From assembly GCA_013400115.1 (NCBI GenBank), contig VXBP01002355.1:450995-514994 (forward strand): a stretch of 64,000 bases of DNA, in the 5' to 3' direction. Within the stretch, counting starts at the first letter, position 1. Each line of letters opens with the position of its first letter. Below, piece after piece: positions 11,780-22,600 of this stretch. The translations under genes and the position numbers were made by a program. Below the pieces are notes generated by a model. It was not told where the DNA came from. It was given only the letters and a program-made list of their open reading frames with translations, and did no database searches. The stretch comes from Rhinopomastus cyanomelas. Its lineage: Eukaryota > Chordata > Aves > Bucerotiformes > Rhinopomastidae.

Positions 11780-12070
11780 CGTTAGCCACCCGCTGAAAAA
11801 TGCAACATGAATCTAGTTAAAAAAAAAAGGACTTGAAACTGATTTTGTTTGCAGATAAACACGGGCATTTACAAATGAAGTGTAATAATTGTTACTTGTA
11901 ATCAAAGTTTGTTCATATTAGGCTGTTAATTTCTTGACCCCCTTCCAAGATGTTTTTAATTATCCCTTTCACTCTTTACCATTTGATTCTTTTCGAGCTG
12001 ATGGTTGGGGAATACAAAGCTGGGCAGATAATAAAGCCTTCCTGTGCAATTATCGGTGCTCAGGCCACCG
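11780..12070. promoter_or_regulatory. Candidate upstream enhancer block of CYP26A1 (TCF/LEF-like and homeodomain-like sites)
   Basis: An AT-rich, non-repetitive block between two GC-rich stretches. It contains a TCF/LEF-type ATCAAAG at 11901-11907, TAAT-core homeodomain-type sites (near 11883-11891 and 11956-11962), and GATA-type AGATAA motifs (near 11853 and 12027). It directly precedes the distal RARE cluster. The enhancer role is inference from motif clustering and position; conservation was not tested. Confidence 0.4.
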
Positions 12071-12093
12071 TATCTCGTTATTTTGATAGACAG

Positions 12094-12164
12094 TGAACTT
12101 GGCGCGGTTGCCGGCCGGGTTCACTCAGATGTCACGGTCCGTGTTGTAGGTCACAAGCAGGTCA
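12094..12164 (+). promoter_or_regulatory. Distal retinoic acid response element cluster (DR5 plus half sites) upstream of CYP26A1
   Basis: A consensus DR5 element AGGTCA-CAAGC-AGGTCA occupies 12148-12164. Two further half sites lie just upstream: TGAACT at 12094-12099 (reverse orientation) and GGTTCA at 12118-12123. RAR/RXR heterodimers bind DR5 repeats. Mammalian CYP26A1 genes carry a distal RARE about 2 kb upstream in addition to a proximal one; here the DR5 is about 1.4 kb upstream of the predicted TATA box. Sequence match is direct; equivalence to the mammalian distal element is inference. Confidence 0.75.
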
Positions 12165-12520
12165 GCGCCCGGCGAGGGGAGACTGCCGGGTCAGGGCGCG
12201 GCCGCAGCTCCCGGTCGAGTCCCGCAGAGCCGCATCGGGAATCGCCCCGTACCCCGAGGGGCTGCGCGCCTACAGGGGCGAGGATGTGCCCCCGCGGGGG
12301 AAGGTTCCTCGTGGGTAAGGGACAGCGGAAGCGAGCAGCTCAGCTCCCCCGAGGCATCGTAAGAGGAGGGATGGTCCTATGTGATGCACCGATTCTTAGA
12401 AAAAACAATAATTAAATTATCAATCTCTCCCTCCTCTGTACAAAAATACAGTTCCCAGCGTTTCTTGAGCTCGTCTGCGAGCAAGAAAGCAAAAGTAACA
12501 GTGAAGGATTAGAAAAATAA

Positions 12521-13500
12521 ACTGAAAGACACAGAAAATATAAGCCCAAGCACGAAGGTTTATTGGTAGCAGTGGTACCCAGCTGAGCGCGCCGCGGCCG
12601 CGACCCTCCGCCTCCCTGAAGTCGCGGTCGCTCCTCGCCGGGAGCCCCTTCCCAGCAGCCGCTTCTCTCGGACGACGGCTTCTGCATCAGGACCCCGCGA
12701 CAGCCCCAACCAAGGCAGCTTCGCCTCAGCCTTCCCGCGCTCCTCTCAGCCGGACCCCCCGCTTCTTTTCCGAAAGTAACCTCCAGCGTGTGTCTGTCGG
12801 CTCTGGAAGGGACCCGCTCCGCGCTACGGCGGCAGAGGGAGTGCCGGGCCCGTTGCCTCTGTCCGGCCGCGGCAGCCCCGACGGTCCCGGGATGCCGGGG
12901 GGCGCCGAGCGAGGGCAACCAGCACACCCCGGGTAAAGAAGTTGGGAATGGAGGGTGGGGTGTTCCTTTTCCGCTCTCACCTTCCTTTCCCTCGGTGACC
13001 TGCGCTTGAACCGACATCGGGAGGCCGGGTCGTGCCGCTGCTCGCGGCTCCTTCCTCCGCGGCGGACAGAAACACAACCCGGGTCTTTCGAGGTGAACCA
13101 GGGGACAGCGGCGGCTCCTCCGTCGACGCAGCAGTAGAGTGCATGTTTGCTCAGCGAGATCCCGGGTTCCCCCAGCACGGGGGAACGGCCCGCCCCGTCC
13201 AGCCTCCGGCAACGACCGGTTCGGCCCATGGTTTTCCATTCCCGGCCAGGGAAAGAGCTCCGCCGCTGTCTGGCACCGGCCCGTGAGCGCTGCCGGGACT
13301 CGATGTCTCCGGGCAGCTGAAGCGGGACACTTCTGTGTGGTAAACCCGAGGAAGCGGTCGGCCCAGCTGTCGCTGATGTCCCGGCGCTCGCCCGCTGGGC
13401 GCGGGGCAGCACCGTCCCGTCCCATGTTGCCGGGATGCGCCTCGCAAAACAAATAGTTAAAGATTTCGGTGGGAGGAGCCAGGCCGCAATCCGCAATTAA
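12521..13500 (-). ncRNA. Possible antisense/divergent transcript upstream of CYP26A1
   Basis: On the minus strand an AATAAA (plus-strand TTTATT at 12559-12564) is followed some 20-40 nt downstream by a T/GT-rich stretch, which resembles a functional poly(A) site. A good minus-strand splice-donor match (AAG|GTGAGAG) lies near 12975-12982. Upstream is the CpG-rich CYP26A1 promoter, and divergent transcription from such promoters is common in vertebrates. A 346-codon open frame covers 12412-13452, but its composition (Arg/Pro/Gly/Ser-rich, no recognised domain) fits a chance frame. I therefore list a possible non-coding transcript, at low confidence. Confidence 0.25.
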
Positions 13501-13503
13501 AGA

Positions 13504-13520
13504 TGAACTTTGGGTGAACT
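13504..13520 (-). promoter_or_regulatory. Proximal DR5 retinoic acid response element of CYP26A1
   Basis: On the plus strand this reads TGAACT-TTGGG-TGAACT, the reverse complement of AGTTCA-CCCAA-AGTTCA, a perfect 5-bp-spaced direct repeat of RAR/RXR half sites. It lies 43 bp upstream of the TATA box and 122 bp upstream of the start codon. It matches the well-studied proximal CYP26A1 RARE of vertebrates, through which retinoic acid induces its own catabolism. A G-rich Sp1-like stretch (GGGAGGAG) lies about 30 bp upstream. Confidence 0.93.
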
Positions 13521-13560
13521 AATATATCGAACAAGGTAGGGTGGGCAGCAACCTGGGAAG

Positions 13561-13571
13561 GATATAAAAGG
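13561..13571 (+). promoter_or_regulatory. CYP26A1 TATA box
   Basis: GATATAAAAGG is a strong TATA element 73 bp upstream of the start codon. It predicts transcription start near 13593 and a short 5' UTR of about 50 nt. Confidence 0.85.
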
Positions 13572-13641
13572 CGGCCCACGGCGAGCCCGGCCCCGCACAC
13601 TCTGAGCTCCCGCGGGGCTGAGCTGGACTGGCTCCCCAATC

Positions 13642-16197
13642 ATGGGCTTCTCCGCCCTGGTTGCCAGTGCCCTGTGCACCTTTCTACTGCCCCTGCTGCT
13701 TTTCCTGGCCGCCGTCAAGCTCTGGGACCTGTACTGCGTGAGCAGCCGCGACCCCAGCTGCCCGCTGCCGCTGCCCCCGGGCACCATGGGGCTGCCCTTC
13801 TTCGGGGAGACGCTGCAGATGGTGCTGCAGGTAAGGCGAGGCGATGTCGCGGGGAGCGGAGAAGAGCCCCTGCCCCTCCTGTGGCTGCAGGGAAGGGAGT
13901 CGGGGAAGGGCTGCTCCTCTCGCCCCTTCCTCTCCGATCTTTTTTTAAAATAAAACTTATTTTATTTCTTGCGCTCCCCTGCCCAGAGGCGGAAATTCTT
14001 GGAGATGAAGCGCAGAAAATATGGCTTCATCTACAAGACTCACCTCTTCGGGCGGCCCACGGTGCGGGTGATGGGCGCCGAGAACGTGCGGCACATCCTG
14101 CTGGGCGAACACCGGCTTGTCTCGGTGCAGTGGCCCGCCTCGGTGCGTACCATCCTGGGCTCGGGATGCCTCTCCAACCTCCACAACGGGCAGCACAAGC
14201 ATCGCAAAAAGGTAACGGGGCGGCCCCGGTGGCTAGCGGTGAGCTGGCGCGGCTGCCCCGGGAGCGGCGGCTGAGCCCGTATCTTTTTGCTCCTCCTGCT
14301 CGCCCCCGGCAGGTGATCATGCAGGCCTTCTCCCGGGACGCCCTGCAACACTACGTGCCCGTCATCCAGGAGGAGGTGAGCGCCTGCCTGGCGCGGTGGC
14401 TGGGCGCCGCCGGGCCCTGCCTGCTGGTGTACCCCGAGGTGAAGCGCCTCATGTTTCGCATTGCCATGAGGATCCTGCTGGGCTTCCAGCCCCGCCAGGC
14501 CAGCCCCGACGGCGAGCAGCAGCTGGTGGAGGCCTTCGAGGAGATGATCCGCAACCTCTTTTCCCTCCCCATCGATGTGCCCTTCAGTGGGCTCTACCGG
14601 GTAAGGCTCCAGCCAGGCTGGAAGTAGAGGGGTGCCCCTGCAGCCGGGAAGTGCTGTATGGGTGGGAGGGATGGCAGCAGGGCCTAAGCCCCACCTATCT
14701 CTTCTTCGCTGCTCGTTCAGGGCCTGCGGGCTCGCAACATTATCCACGCCAAAATCGAGGAGAACATCCGTGCCAAGATGGCCCGCAAGGAGCCTGAGGG
14801 TGGCTACAAGGATGCGCTGCAGCTGCTGATGGAGCACACTCAAGGCAATGGGGAGCAGCTCAACATGCAGGTGAGGTTTCCCAGGGCTAAGACTATCCCT
14901 TTCCCCGGCTGTTTTGAGAGCGGCGTGCTCACCTTTTGGTGCTCAGAGGTAAGTGGTCCCTCACACCATTAAATAAGTGGGTCTGTGTGACTCACTGGGA
15001 TGCAGAAGCTGCAACCACATTGTCAGATGCCCACAAGGAGTATAAACATCGCCCCTATCCTGGCCCCCCGGGTGTCTGCTCCAGCCAATGAACAGTGCAG
15101 TGTTGTGGTGGCAGAGTGTGTCTGGTAGAGATATTATGTTCAAGGTCTGTTTTAATCCTGTGTCCTGTATGTAAGGAGCTGAAGGAGTCTGCTACAGAGC
15201 TGCTGTTTGGGGGGCATGAAACCACTGCCAGTGCTGCCACATCGCTGATTGCCTTTCTAGGGCTCCACCATGACGTCCTGCAGAAAGTGAGGAAAGAGCT
15301 GCAGCTGAAGGTGTGTTTCTTCCCTAGAGCTGCTTCAAGCGGGGGTCAGTGGGAATGTACATTCAGGAGAAGTGTCCCAAACAGGGCTCCCCTTGACCCA
15401 GGTGGTGCCCTACTTTTAGGGAGTGGCAGGAAGATATCACTCACTGAGGGATGGCTGATTTGCAGTGTCAGGAGCCCTGAATGCTTGCCCTATAAATGTC
15501 ATATCTGCATCTTCCTTTCTAGGGGTTACTATGCAGTCCCAACCAAGAGAAACAGCTGGACATGGAGGTCTTGGAGCAGCTGAAGTACACAGGCTGTGTC
15601 ATCAAGGAGACCCTCCGCCTCAGCCCGCCTGTTCCTGGAGGTTTTCGAATTGCACTCAAGACCCTTGAGCTAAATGTAAGTCGAGCTTGGCTTGAGGTTG
15701 TCCAAGCAGCTGCAAAACTCTGGTGTGTTCATGTAGCCTATGACTTGCAGGAAGCCAGGAATTGAGGTTGGGTGCACCAATGTGTCATGTGCTAACACTT
15801 TACCTAATTTAAGACATCAGGTCATTTAAAGTCTCTTTTATCTTCTTTTTAATAGGGTTACCAGATCCCTAAAGGTTGGAATGTTATTTACAGTATCTGT
15901 GATACTCATGATGTGGCAGATCTCTTTACCAACAAGGATGAATTTAACCCAGATCGCTTCATGTCTCCATCTCCAGAGGACTCCTCTAGGTTCAGTTTCA
16001 TTCCTTTTGGTGGGGGCTTGAGGAGCTGTGTGGGCAAAGAGTTTGCTAAAGTCCTTCTAAAAATATTTACAGTGGAGCTGGCCCGGAGCTGTGACTGGCA
16101 GCTGCTGAATGGACCTCCTACAATGAAAACGGGTCCCATAGTGTACCCTGTGGACAATCTGCCCACCAAATTCATAGGTTTCAGTGGCCAAATCTGA
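13642..16197 (+). CDS. CYP26A1: CYP26A1, retinoic acid 4-hydroxylase (cytochrome P450 family 26 subfamily A)
   Basis: This is the main inducible all-trans retinoic acid hydroxylase of the endoplasmic reticulum, making 4-hydroxy, 18-hydroxy and 4-oxo products for elimination. Seven coding exons, all with phase-0 junctions, join cleanly: 13642-13830, 13987-14211, 14313-14600, 14721-14870, 15176-15310, 15523-15675, 15856-16197. The product is 493 aa, the usual family length. Residues 5-30 form a hydrophobic membrane anchor, followed by the hinge LPLPPGTMGLPFFGE. The I-helix oxygen-activation motif reads FGGHETTAS (295-303). The K-helix ExxR is E358/R361. The heme loop FGGGLRSCVG gives the cysteine ligand C438. 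All key residues are intact. The ATG is the first after the TATA box. Two DR5 RAREs upstream imply induction by its own substrate. The fifth exon uses an acceptor (CTGTATGTAAG) with a weak pyrimidine tract; frame and protein similarity support it. Confidence 0.97.
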
Positions 16198-16655
16198 GAG
16201 CTCAATGCTTGCTTCTGGCTGGATTTCTATGTAGCATCTCATATGTACATAGTAACTTTTTATAGTAACAAAGGCCTTTAAATATTTAAACTTGTAAATG
16301 TACAATAGTTATTTATGTCTTCTAAGTATTTCAAAAGGCTATGATTTTTCCCTCGAAGCACTACAATTATGGATCTCTGATTCATAGTTAGATAATATTA
16401 TTTCTATAGAAATATATTTTCCCCTATTTAAAAATCTTATTAAAAGCTGGCCAGCTAAGAATTTGAAGATATTTCCTGACGGTGTATGTATTAAGAAATT
16501 ATTCTTAAAGGTATTTGAAACAATGGTAACTAGCTACTCATCCAAGTTACCTAAAATGGTTATTGTTTGAGAATGTTTTCAGTATTGTGTCTAGATCTCA
16601 TGCTTATTGTGTGAATTTTAAGTTTGATAATAAAGTTTATTTTTGATGATCCTTT
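16198..16655 (+). other. CYP26A1: CYP26A1 3' UTR and polyadenylation signal
   Basis: AT-rich 3' UTR with a consensus AATAAA at 16629-16634 followed by T/GT-rich sequence, so cleavage is expected near 16650. ATTTA pentamers lie at 16284-16288, 16311-16315 and 16426-16430, which could give the message a short half-life. That would suit a feedback enzyme, but is inference. Confidence 0.75.
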
Positions 16656-19600
16656 TGCTGAAGAGCTGTGTGTATGCTAGACTGTAGCTTAACCAATAGC
16701 TCTAAAGGGCTTGGATGTTAATTCAGTTCTGCTTTTTGTGAATGAGCTAGTCTCTCTTTCTCTGCTCATGTCTGCCCTGCTTTCTGCCCACAATGCAGCT
16801 GTCAGTTATGAGTAGTAAAATGTTTTTGCTTGTAAGTGTCCAGAGCAGTGCAAAACCATACATGTTCACTGAAAACAGTATGGGGTGATAGTAAGTGCTA
16901 CAGGACTCCTTATCAAACACAGAATCTGGAGAAAGTAGAGGGAAGCAGAAGAATAAGGTGTAATATGAGTCTTTATCTGTGGCCGGAGAAAATAAGTTGA
17001 GGAGAAAAAGAACTTCCTACGTATCCTGTCCTTCCATATTACTGCAGACCTGTATAAACAGACCACTGGATTGTGTGCCACGTTGAGTCTGCTGACTGAA
17101 TCCTTACTTATAAAGGTGTCTCTTATCAGCTGGTAGAGCAAATAAAATCTACTGGTTTCTCCTTGAAGTGCAACAGTTCTGACTAGGTCAGAGATAGAGC
17201 ATGCATTTGGTTTAAGGACTTCTTCCCTGGAATTCAACAAAGTGAAAACTAAAAGGCGGGCACTAATGTGAATTGATTAACAGGGGATCAACTGTTGAGA
17301 TGCCGATCCCTGGGGGTGCCTAAGCAGGGCAGATAAAATGCCCTAGGCATGACCCCTGTTTTGGCTTAAGCATAAGGTGTGTTTTGTGCTTTCTTTCCCC
17401 GCCCCATTACTGCATCTATTAGTCTTCCCTCAAAAAACAACCTAGACTGGCTCCATAAACATCTACAAAGTAAACCAATGTAACTGAGGGCCTCAAACTC
17501 TTATAGCACCGTATAGACTAATTTAATTCTGTGTTTGCTTCTGGAAAACAGTCACTTTTTCATTATGTTCTCCCAAGGTCAAAATTAAGGATGAAGTTAA
17601 GTTGCAGGTATTTAATAGCATTTCTGAGGTTTTGGATTTTTGTTTAAGGAGTGCATCTGTAAAACACATAATGTGTTTCCAGCTAGTGTTTTCAAGACAT
17701 AGGATCCTAATACAAGACATTTATCTACAACCTACATACGAACATCTCTATCAAGACTTTTTCATATTCAAGTTTTGGTAGCCTTGAAATAAAAAAAATA
17801 TTTTACGTGTAGATAGTTCCTGAGTTTTCTTGTCAATGCTTACAATCTTAAATAATTTTTGCTGTGCAAACCTTTTGTACCATTGTGGGGATGTTTTGGT
17901 GAATAATCTTTAAAACCCTCATATTATGAATACAGTAGTAGAAAACTGCAAACCTTGATCCCAGTGTGGAGGTGACCTGAAGTCTGGAGAATAGCAAGAC
18001 TTGTTTTGCTGTCCCTCATTAACGTTTTCTTCCTTAACATTGCAACATTCTGTAACTCCAAATACATGCTGATATTCTTTAAATGTTTTCTATATTTTTA
18101 TCTGAAGTCTTTTACATGTAGGAACTTTTTGCATGGTCTCCATATTTTTTATTTTTATGAAGGATAGGAATGATAAGTGCTGTCTTGGAGAATAGGAACA
18201 ATTTCTCTCAATGTAAATCTAAGGTCATACATGCATTTGATTCCTTTTTTATTTTTGAGTCAAGTATGCAAAGCTTCTATGTTTGGAGATAAAAATCCCC
18301 ATATATTTAATTTGATTTTGTCTGGATATCTTGGGACACATCCTCAGCTGTTTTAAATGATGACTGCCTAACCCGTGTTAGGCACTGCCCTTGTGCAATT
18401 TATCTCTGCAGTTAAATGGTCTGTCACAGCTGTGCCATTCGGGCATCTTGGAGCTACCTTTAAACAAGCTGTTCCAAGAAATGGTAGCAGCATAGCTGCA
18501 GTAATCTGGAGCTCAATGTGGGTTAATTGCTAAAATATTTGCCCAATTTCTTGAGCAGGTTTTACAACTGCTGCTAATCTCCTCTATGCAGCTGTATCTT
18601 GACAGCTTAGGTGCTGGCTGTAGACCAGTTTCAGGTGAGATCTGGTATGAGTATGTAGCTCTGCCTGCTCAGCAGTGACTAGTGTGGGCACACAGGGACA
18701 CTGTGGCTGCTATTTAGTGGCTGAAGGGCTCCTTGAACCCCAGCCCCTACCCTTCAGAACTCTGTGCTGAGTTCAGGAACCGACCTTGCAAAAAAATTAC
18801 CTATTAAAACCTTAATGGCTCTGAGGAATGCTACTTGATAAACTCCTGATTGGAAGCTTACGGTATTTATGTGTAAGGACAGAGCAGATAATAATGCATT
18901 TTGAAATGGTTATATTACTAGAACAAATCTGCAAATGAATGCCAAGGACTCATTGGAAATAATACAAAAAGATTGAGTAATAATTTTATCAGATTTATTT
19001 ATTTTGCCATAGTGGAAGGAGAAAATGATAATCTCATATTGTTTTCAGAGTTTAGCTGAGAAAGGATGTTCCTTCTTCTGTTTCATAAAAGACCTTATTG
19101 AAGATGCAATATAAACTGCAACTTCGTATGCTTAATGCTTTGCACTTTTCTGACAATGACTTTATTTTTTACCTTTTTCTTGGACCTTGCAAGACAAGAA
19201 GCTGACAAAAAGAATGTCCTTCTTTCTACTCCCTTTCAGTCTAATGTTTTTTTATTTTATTCTGGTCAGTGGTTGTAGAGGTGCCAGGAAAACCACTTAA
19301 CAATATATAAAATATTCCATCCTTGACTTTCAGGTGGTGCTTTCTTAAGTGCTATAAGAAGTTTTAAAAACTGTTTTTACAAATCTGTATCTAGTCATCT
19401 TTGAGAGGAGAGCGTGGCTGTGTTTTGTTAGTTCTACACATTGGCAAAGGTGTTCAGGACAAAAGAACAGGCAAGTGTAATTTGAAAGTAACGTGTGTAA
19501 GAATTAGATTCCCTAGGTCCATCTCTCCCTTTTTTAAGAATTACCACGTATTTTTATGAGTTGTACACCTTCAAAATTTGCTGTTTTTCTCAAAGGGAAT

Positions 19601-22600
19601 TGCATCACCCTGAAAATCCTGCTACTTCTTACTTAGTTCCCTGTGCAAGCAGCCCCTTACAGAATTTGTTTACCATAAATTATTACATATCCTTTTCCTA
19701 GAACAGCCTAAGAGGACGCTATCCAAGGTTATAGCTACCTACACAAGGCCATGTCTCTGCTGAACATTCATGTAAACCAAATTTCAATCTGTTGGCTTTT
19801 GGCCAGGTTTTAGAAACTATAAAAGGCAGTCATAAATCTTGTGTTTGGGATCTACTGCTCAGTAGGGTATGTTTCACCTCCAAATTAGCCTCAGACATTA
19901 TTGTGGCTTAAAGGAACTGTGTTACACGTAGCTGTCTTTGCTATTACAACAAAAAAGAGTGGGTAGGTTTGCAAAGCATTTGTTAATCCACGTAGTCTTG
20001 TTTGCCAGGTGGTTTGTATTGTAAATTCTCTGTCAAGTTATACATCCAGCGTGCAATGCAAAACATATACAGATTAGCAGCAAAGATTCAAAAAGTTTAT
20101 TAGTTGCAACCATTAGAGTGATAGATTAGGAGAAAGGAAACATAACTGGCAGCAAGTTTAGAGAAGACTCATTACTAGACTGGTTTGCTTCACTTGTTTA
20201 ACGATGTCTTATGAAAAATGTTATATGAGAAGTTCAATGAATAATGCAGCCTTCATTAAGTTATGTAAATGAATGTGACTTCGTGGGTGGGTTAGACATC
20301 AAATATTTAAGAAACCTGTTTACATCCAAAGAGTAAGAGCAGCAGAGCAGCTTTTAAAGAATCTTGGATTAAAATATTTAAAAGGTGACAGACAAGAGAA
20401 CTTTGGTAGTGGGACATAACAGTGCTGTTTTAATAGGTGTTCACAACTCCCCTTTCAGTTGCAACAGACAGGGCAGCATATTAAGTATTTCCATTAATTA
20501 AAGTATTATTTGTTCCTTCATCTGCTGGCCCAACAATGCTGTTTCATTTGTATGTGCTGTTAGTGCTCCAGACTCACATGCGGACTTGTGTGGTTTGCAA
20601 GGCTAGAGGACTCATTTTAGCAAAAGTGCCTGATGATGTATGATGTACTTGTTTGCCAGGTAATCTTGTTCATGAAGACACAATTGTTCATACAATCGTT
20701 GATTTTTATGTTTCCCCCCCCCGCCCCGAGTTTATGACCATTGAACAAATCCTTGGATTTGGACCACACATCTTTACCAAGAAGGTCAAGGATTGTTGGA
20801 GGCTGTTTTCAAGCACAGGGAGGAATACATTCAAGAGCTGAGGACCACTCAGAGGATCTCTCCAAAGTAGCCAAAAAGCAGTGTCATTTGCGGTTTTTTG
20901 GGCATGAGGCAGGTCAATAACTTTCTGAGGTGGCTGGAAGTGGAAAAGAATCAGTGTCAGTACAGAGATTCAGGTCCTGAGCAGTGGTGTAGGTACAGCT
21001 GAGAGAGTTTAAGGAGGAGATGTGTGCAGGCACAGATCGTCAAAAATTGTGTTTAAGCCATTTTTGTTAATGCTGCTTTAAAAGAAACAGCTTCTTCCAG
21101 GAATCACTATTTTTGAGGGAAGAACACTGACTTAGTTATGTTTTTTTCTGCTTTAAATGTGAAGGGAAAGTATTATTTTAATACATGTGTATCTCAGAAA
21201 ATCTATATCTGAATATGCAGCGTTATGAAGGCAGGTCTTGGCCTTCTGGTCTGGCCAATTTAATTGTCTATAAGAAGCAAGTGGCTGTGGTATGCTTTAT
21301 AAAATAGCCTTTAATTTATATCTAGGCCCCTCTGAATTAACAACCTATTTTTATCCTGCGGGAAAGGAAGAAGAAGATTGCCTAGTGCTCTGCCAGCTAC
21401 AGTAGTGCCAGCCTGCGTGAATAGAGTTGGGTTTTTTTACTTCTTACAAAGCTACATCATACCTCAACTCTTCTCTTATACATCATCATACACATACTGC
21501 TCACCTCTGAAGTTTCCCCTAGAGGCCAAGCGACCAAATGGAAACGGCTCTCTGACCTGACAAGAGTCCACTTTTTTTGAGAATTGTCCTTAACTTTGGC
21601 AAGAATGGAAGGAAATAGGGTGGCAACAGAGGGAAAGCCCCAGTAAGACAAACAGTGCCACTGCTGCAGCACCACACCACAGCCCTGGCTGCATAACACA
21701 CAGGAGATACTCACCCTAGTGTCATCCTTCTTGTGCCAAGTTCTCTTGCTTTTTTTTTTTTTATTAAGTATACATTATTGATGTTAGTGTTGTTGCCTAC
21801 AGCACTGAAGCAAGCTAGCGCATGCATTATAAATCTAACAGCTAAACAGAATACTTCATCAATCTTATCAAGAGGTTGATTGAAGTAATGGTATGTCATG
21901 ACCTTTTTACTCATTGCATGAAGTGGCTCAGATTTGTGACGTTTCTGAGGAAACAATTCCTCTAACTGGGACTGGGAGCATGTTGGTCATAGACATGCAC
22001 AAGCTGGCAGTCAGCATTCCCAGAAAAATTGGCAAACTTCAACGGTGGTGATGGTGTACATGGAAAAGCACATTTCACAGCCACGAGTTACACGCCTGCA
22101 AAGCTGAACCCTTTACTTCTTATGGAATTGTCTCGTTCTTCTCCTGTTTTGCATGTTGTTCATACCCTTAGTTTCAATCAACAGTTTACAGATGTACTTA
22201 TTATCAAAGTATTTAGAGGGAGAGAGGAGACAGGCCAAGCACCCTGACAAGGAAAACAGAATCCTTAAGCAGTCAAAGGTACTACTTGTTTGTTTTGGCG
22301 GCTCCTTGGTGATTGTTCTTTTCACCTTTTATTAACCTGCAAACGGATCAATCCTTGTAAACTAAAGAGAAGAGACCAGTGCACAACCCACTGCCCCAGA
22401 GATAAGGTCACAAAGAGGGGACGTGTCCTGAGTACAACCTCGGGGAAGAAATAGAAGTCTGAAGGCATTTACACTAGGCTGCCATTGCACTTTACTAGCC
22501 CTGCTGTGATTTACCGTATCAGTTCAACTGCTGACACCTTTATGTCCCTCCCTCCTATCCCAGCAGGCCGCAGAGACACGGTCCATGATAGATGCTGGTG

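Larger units (their letters stand above)
12075..14870. promoter_or_regulatory. CpG-rich domain over CYP26A1 promoter and exons 1-4
   Basis: GC- and CpG-dense sequence spans from the distal RARE through the promoter and the first four CYP26A1 exons. It is broken only by an AT-rich gap at about 12380-12560 and a short AT-rich intron tail near 13940-13980. High GC accounts for several long open frames on the minus strand (12412-13452, 12726-13496, 14040-14843). Confidence 0.65.

Noticed and set aside
14040..14843. 267-codon open frame on the minus strand opposite CYP26A1 exons 2-4
   Set aside because: Antisense shadow of GC-rich coding exons; it crosses two CYP26A1 introns and shows no recognisable domain.
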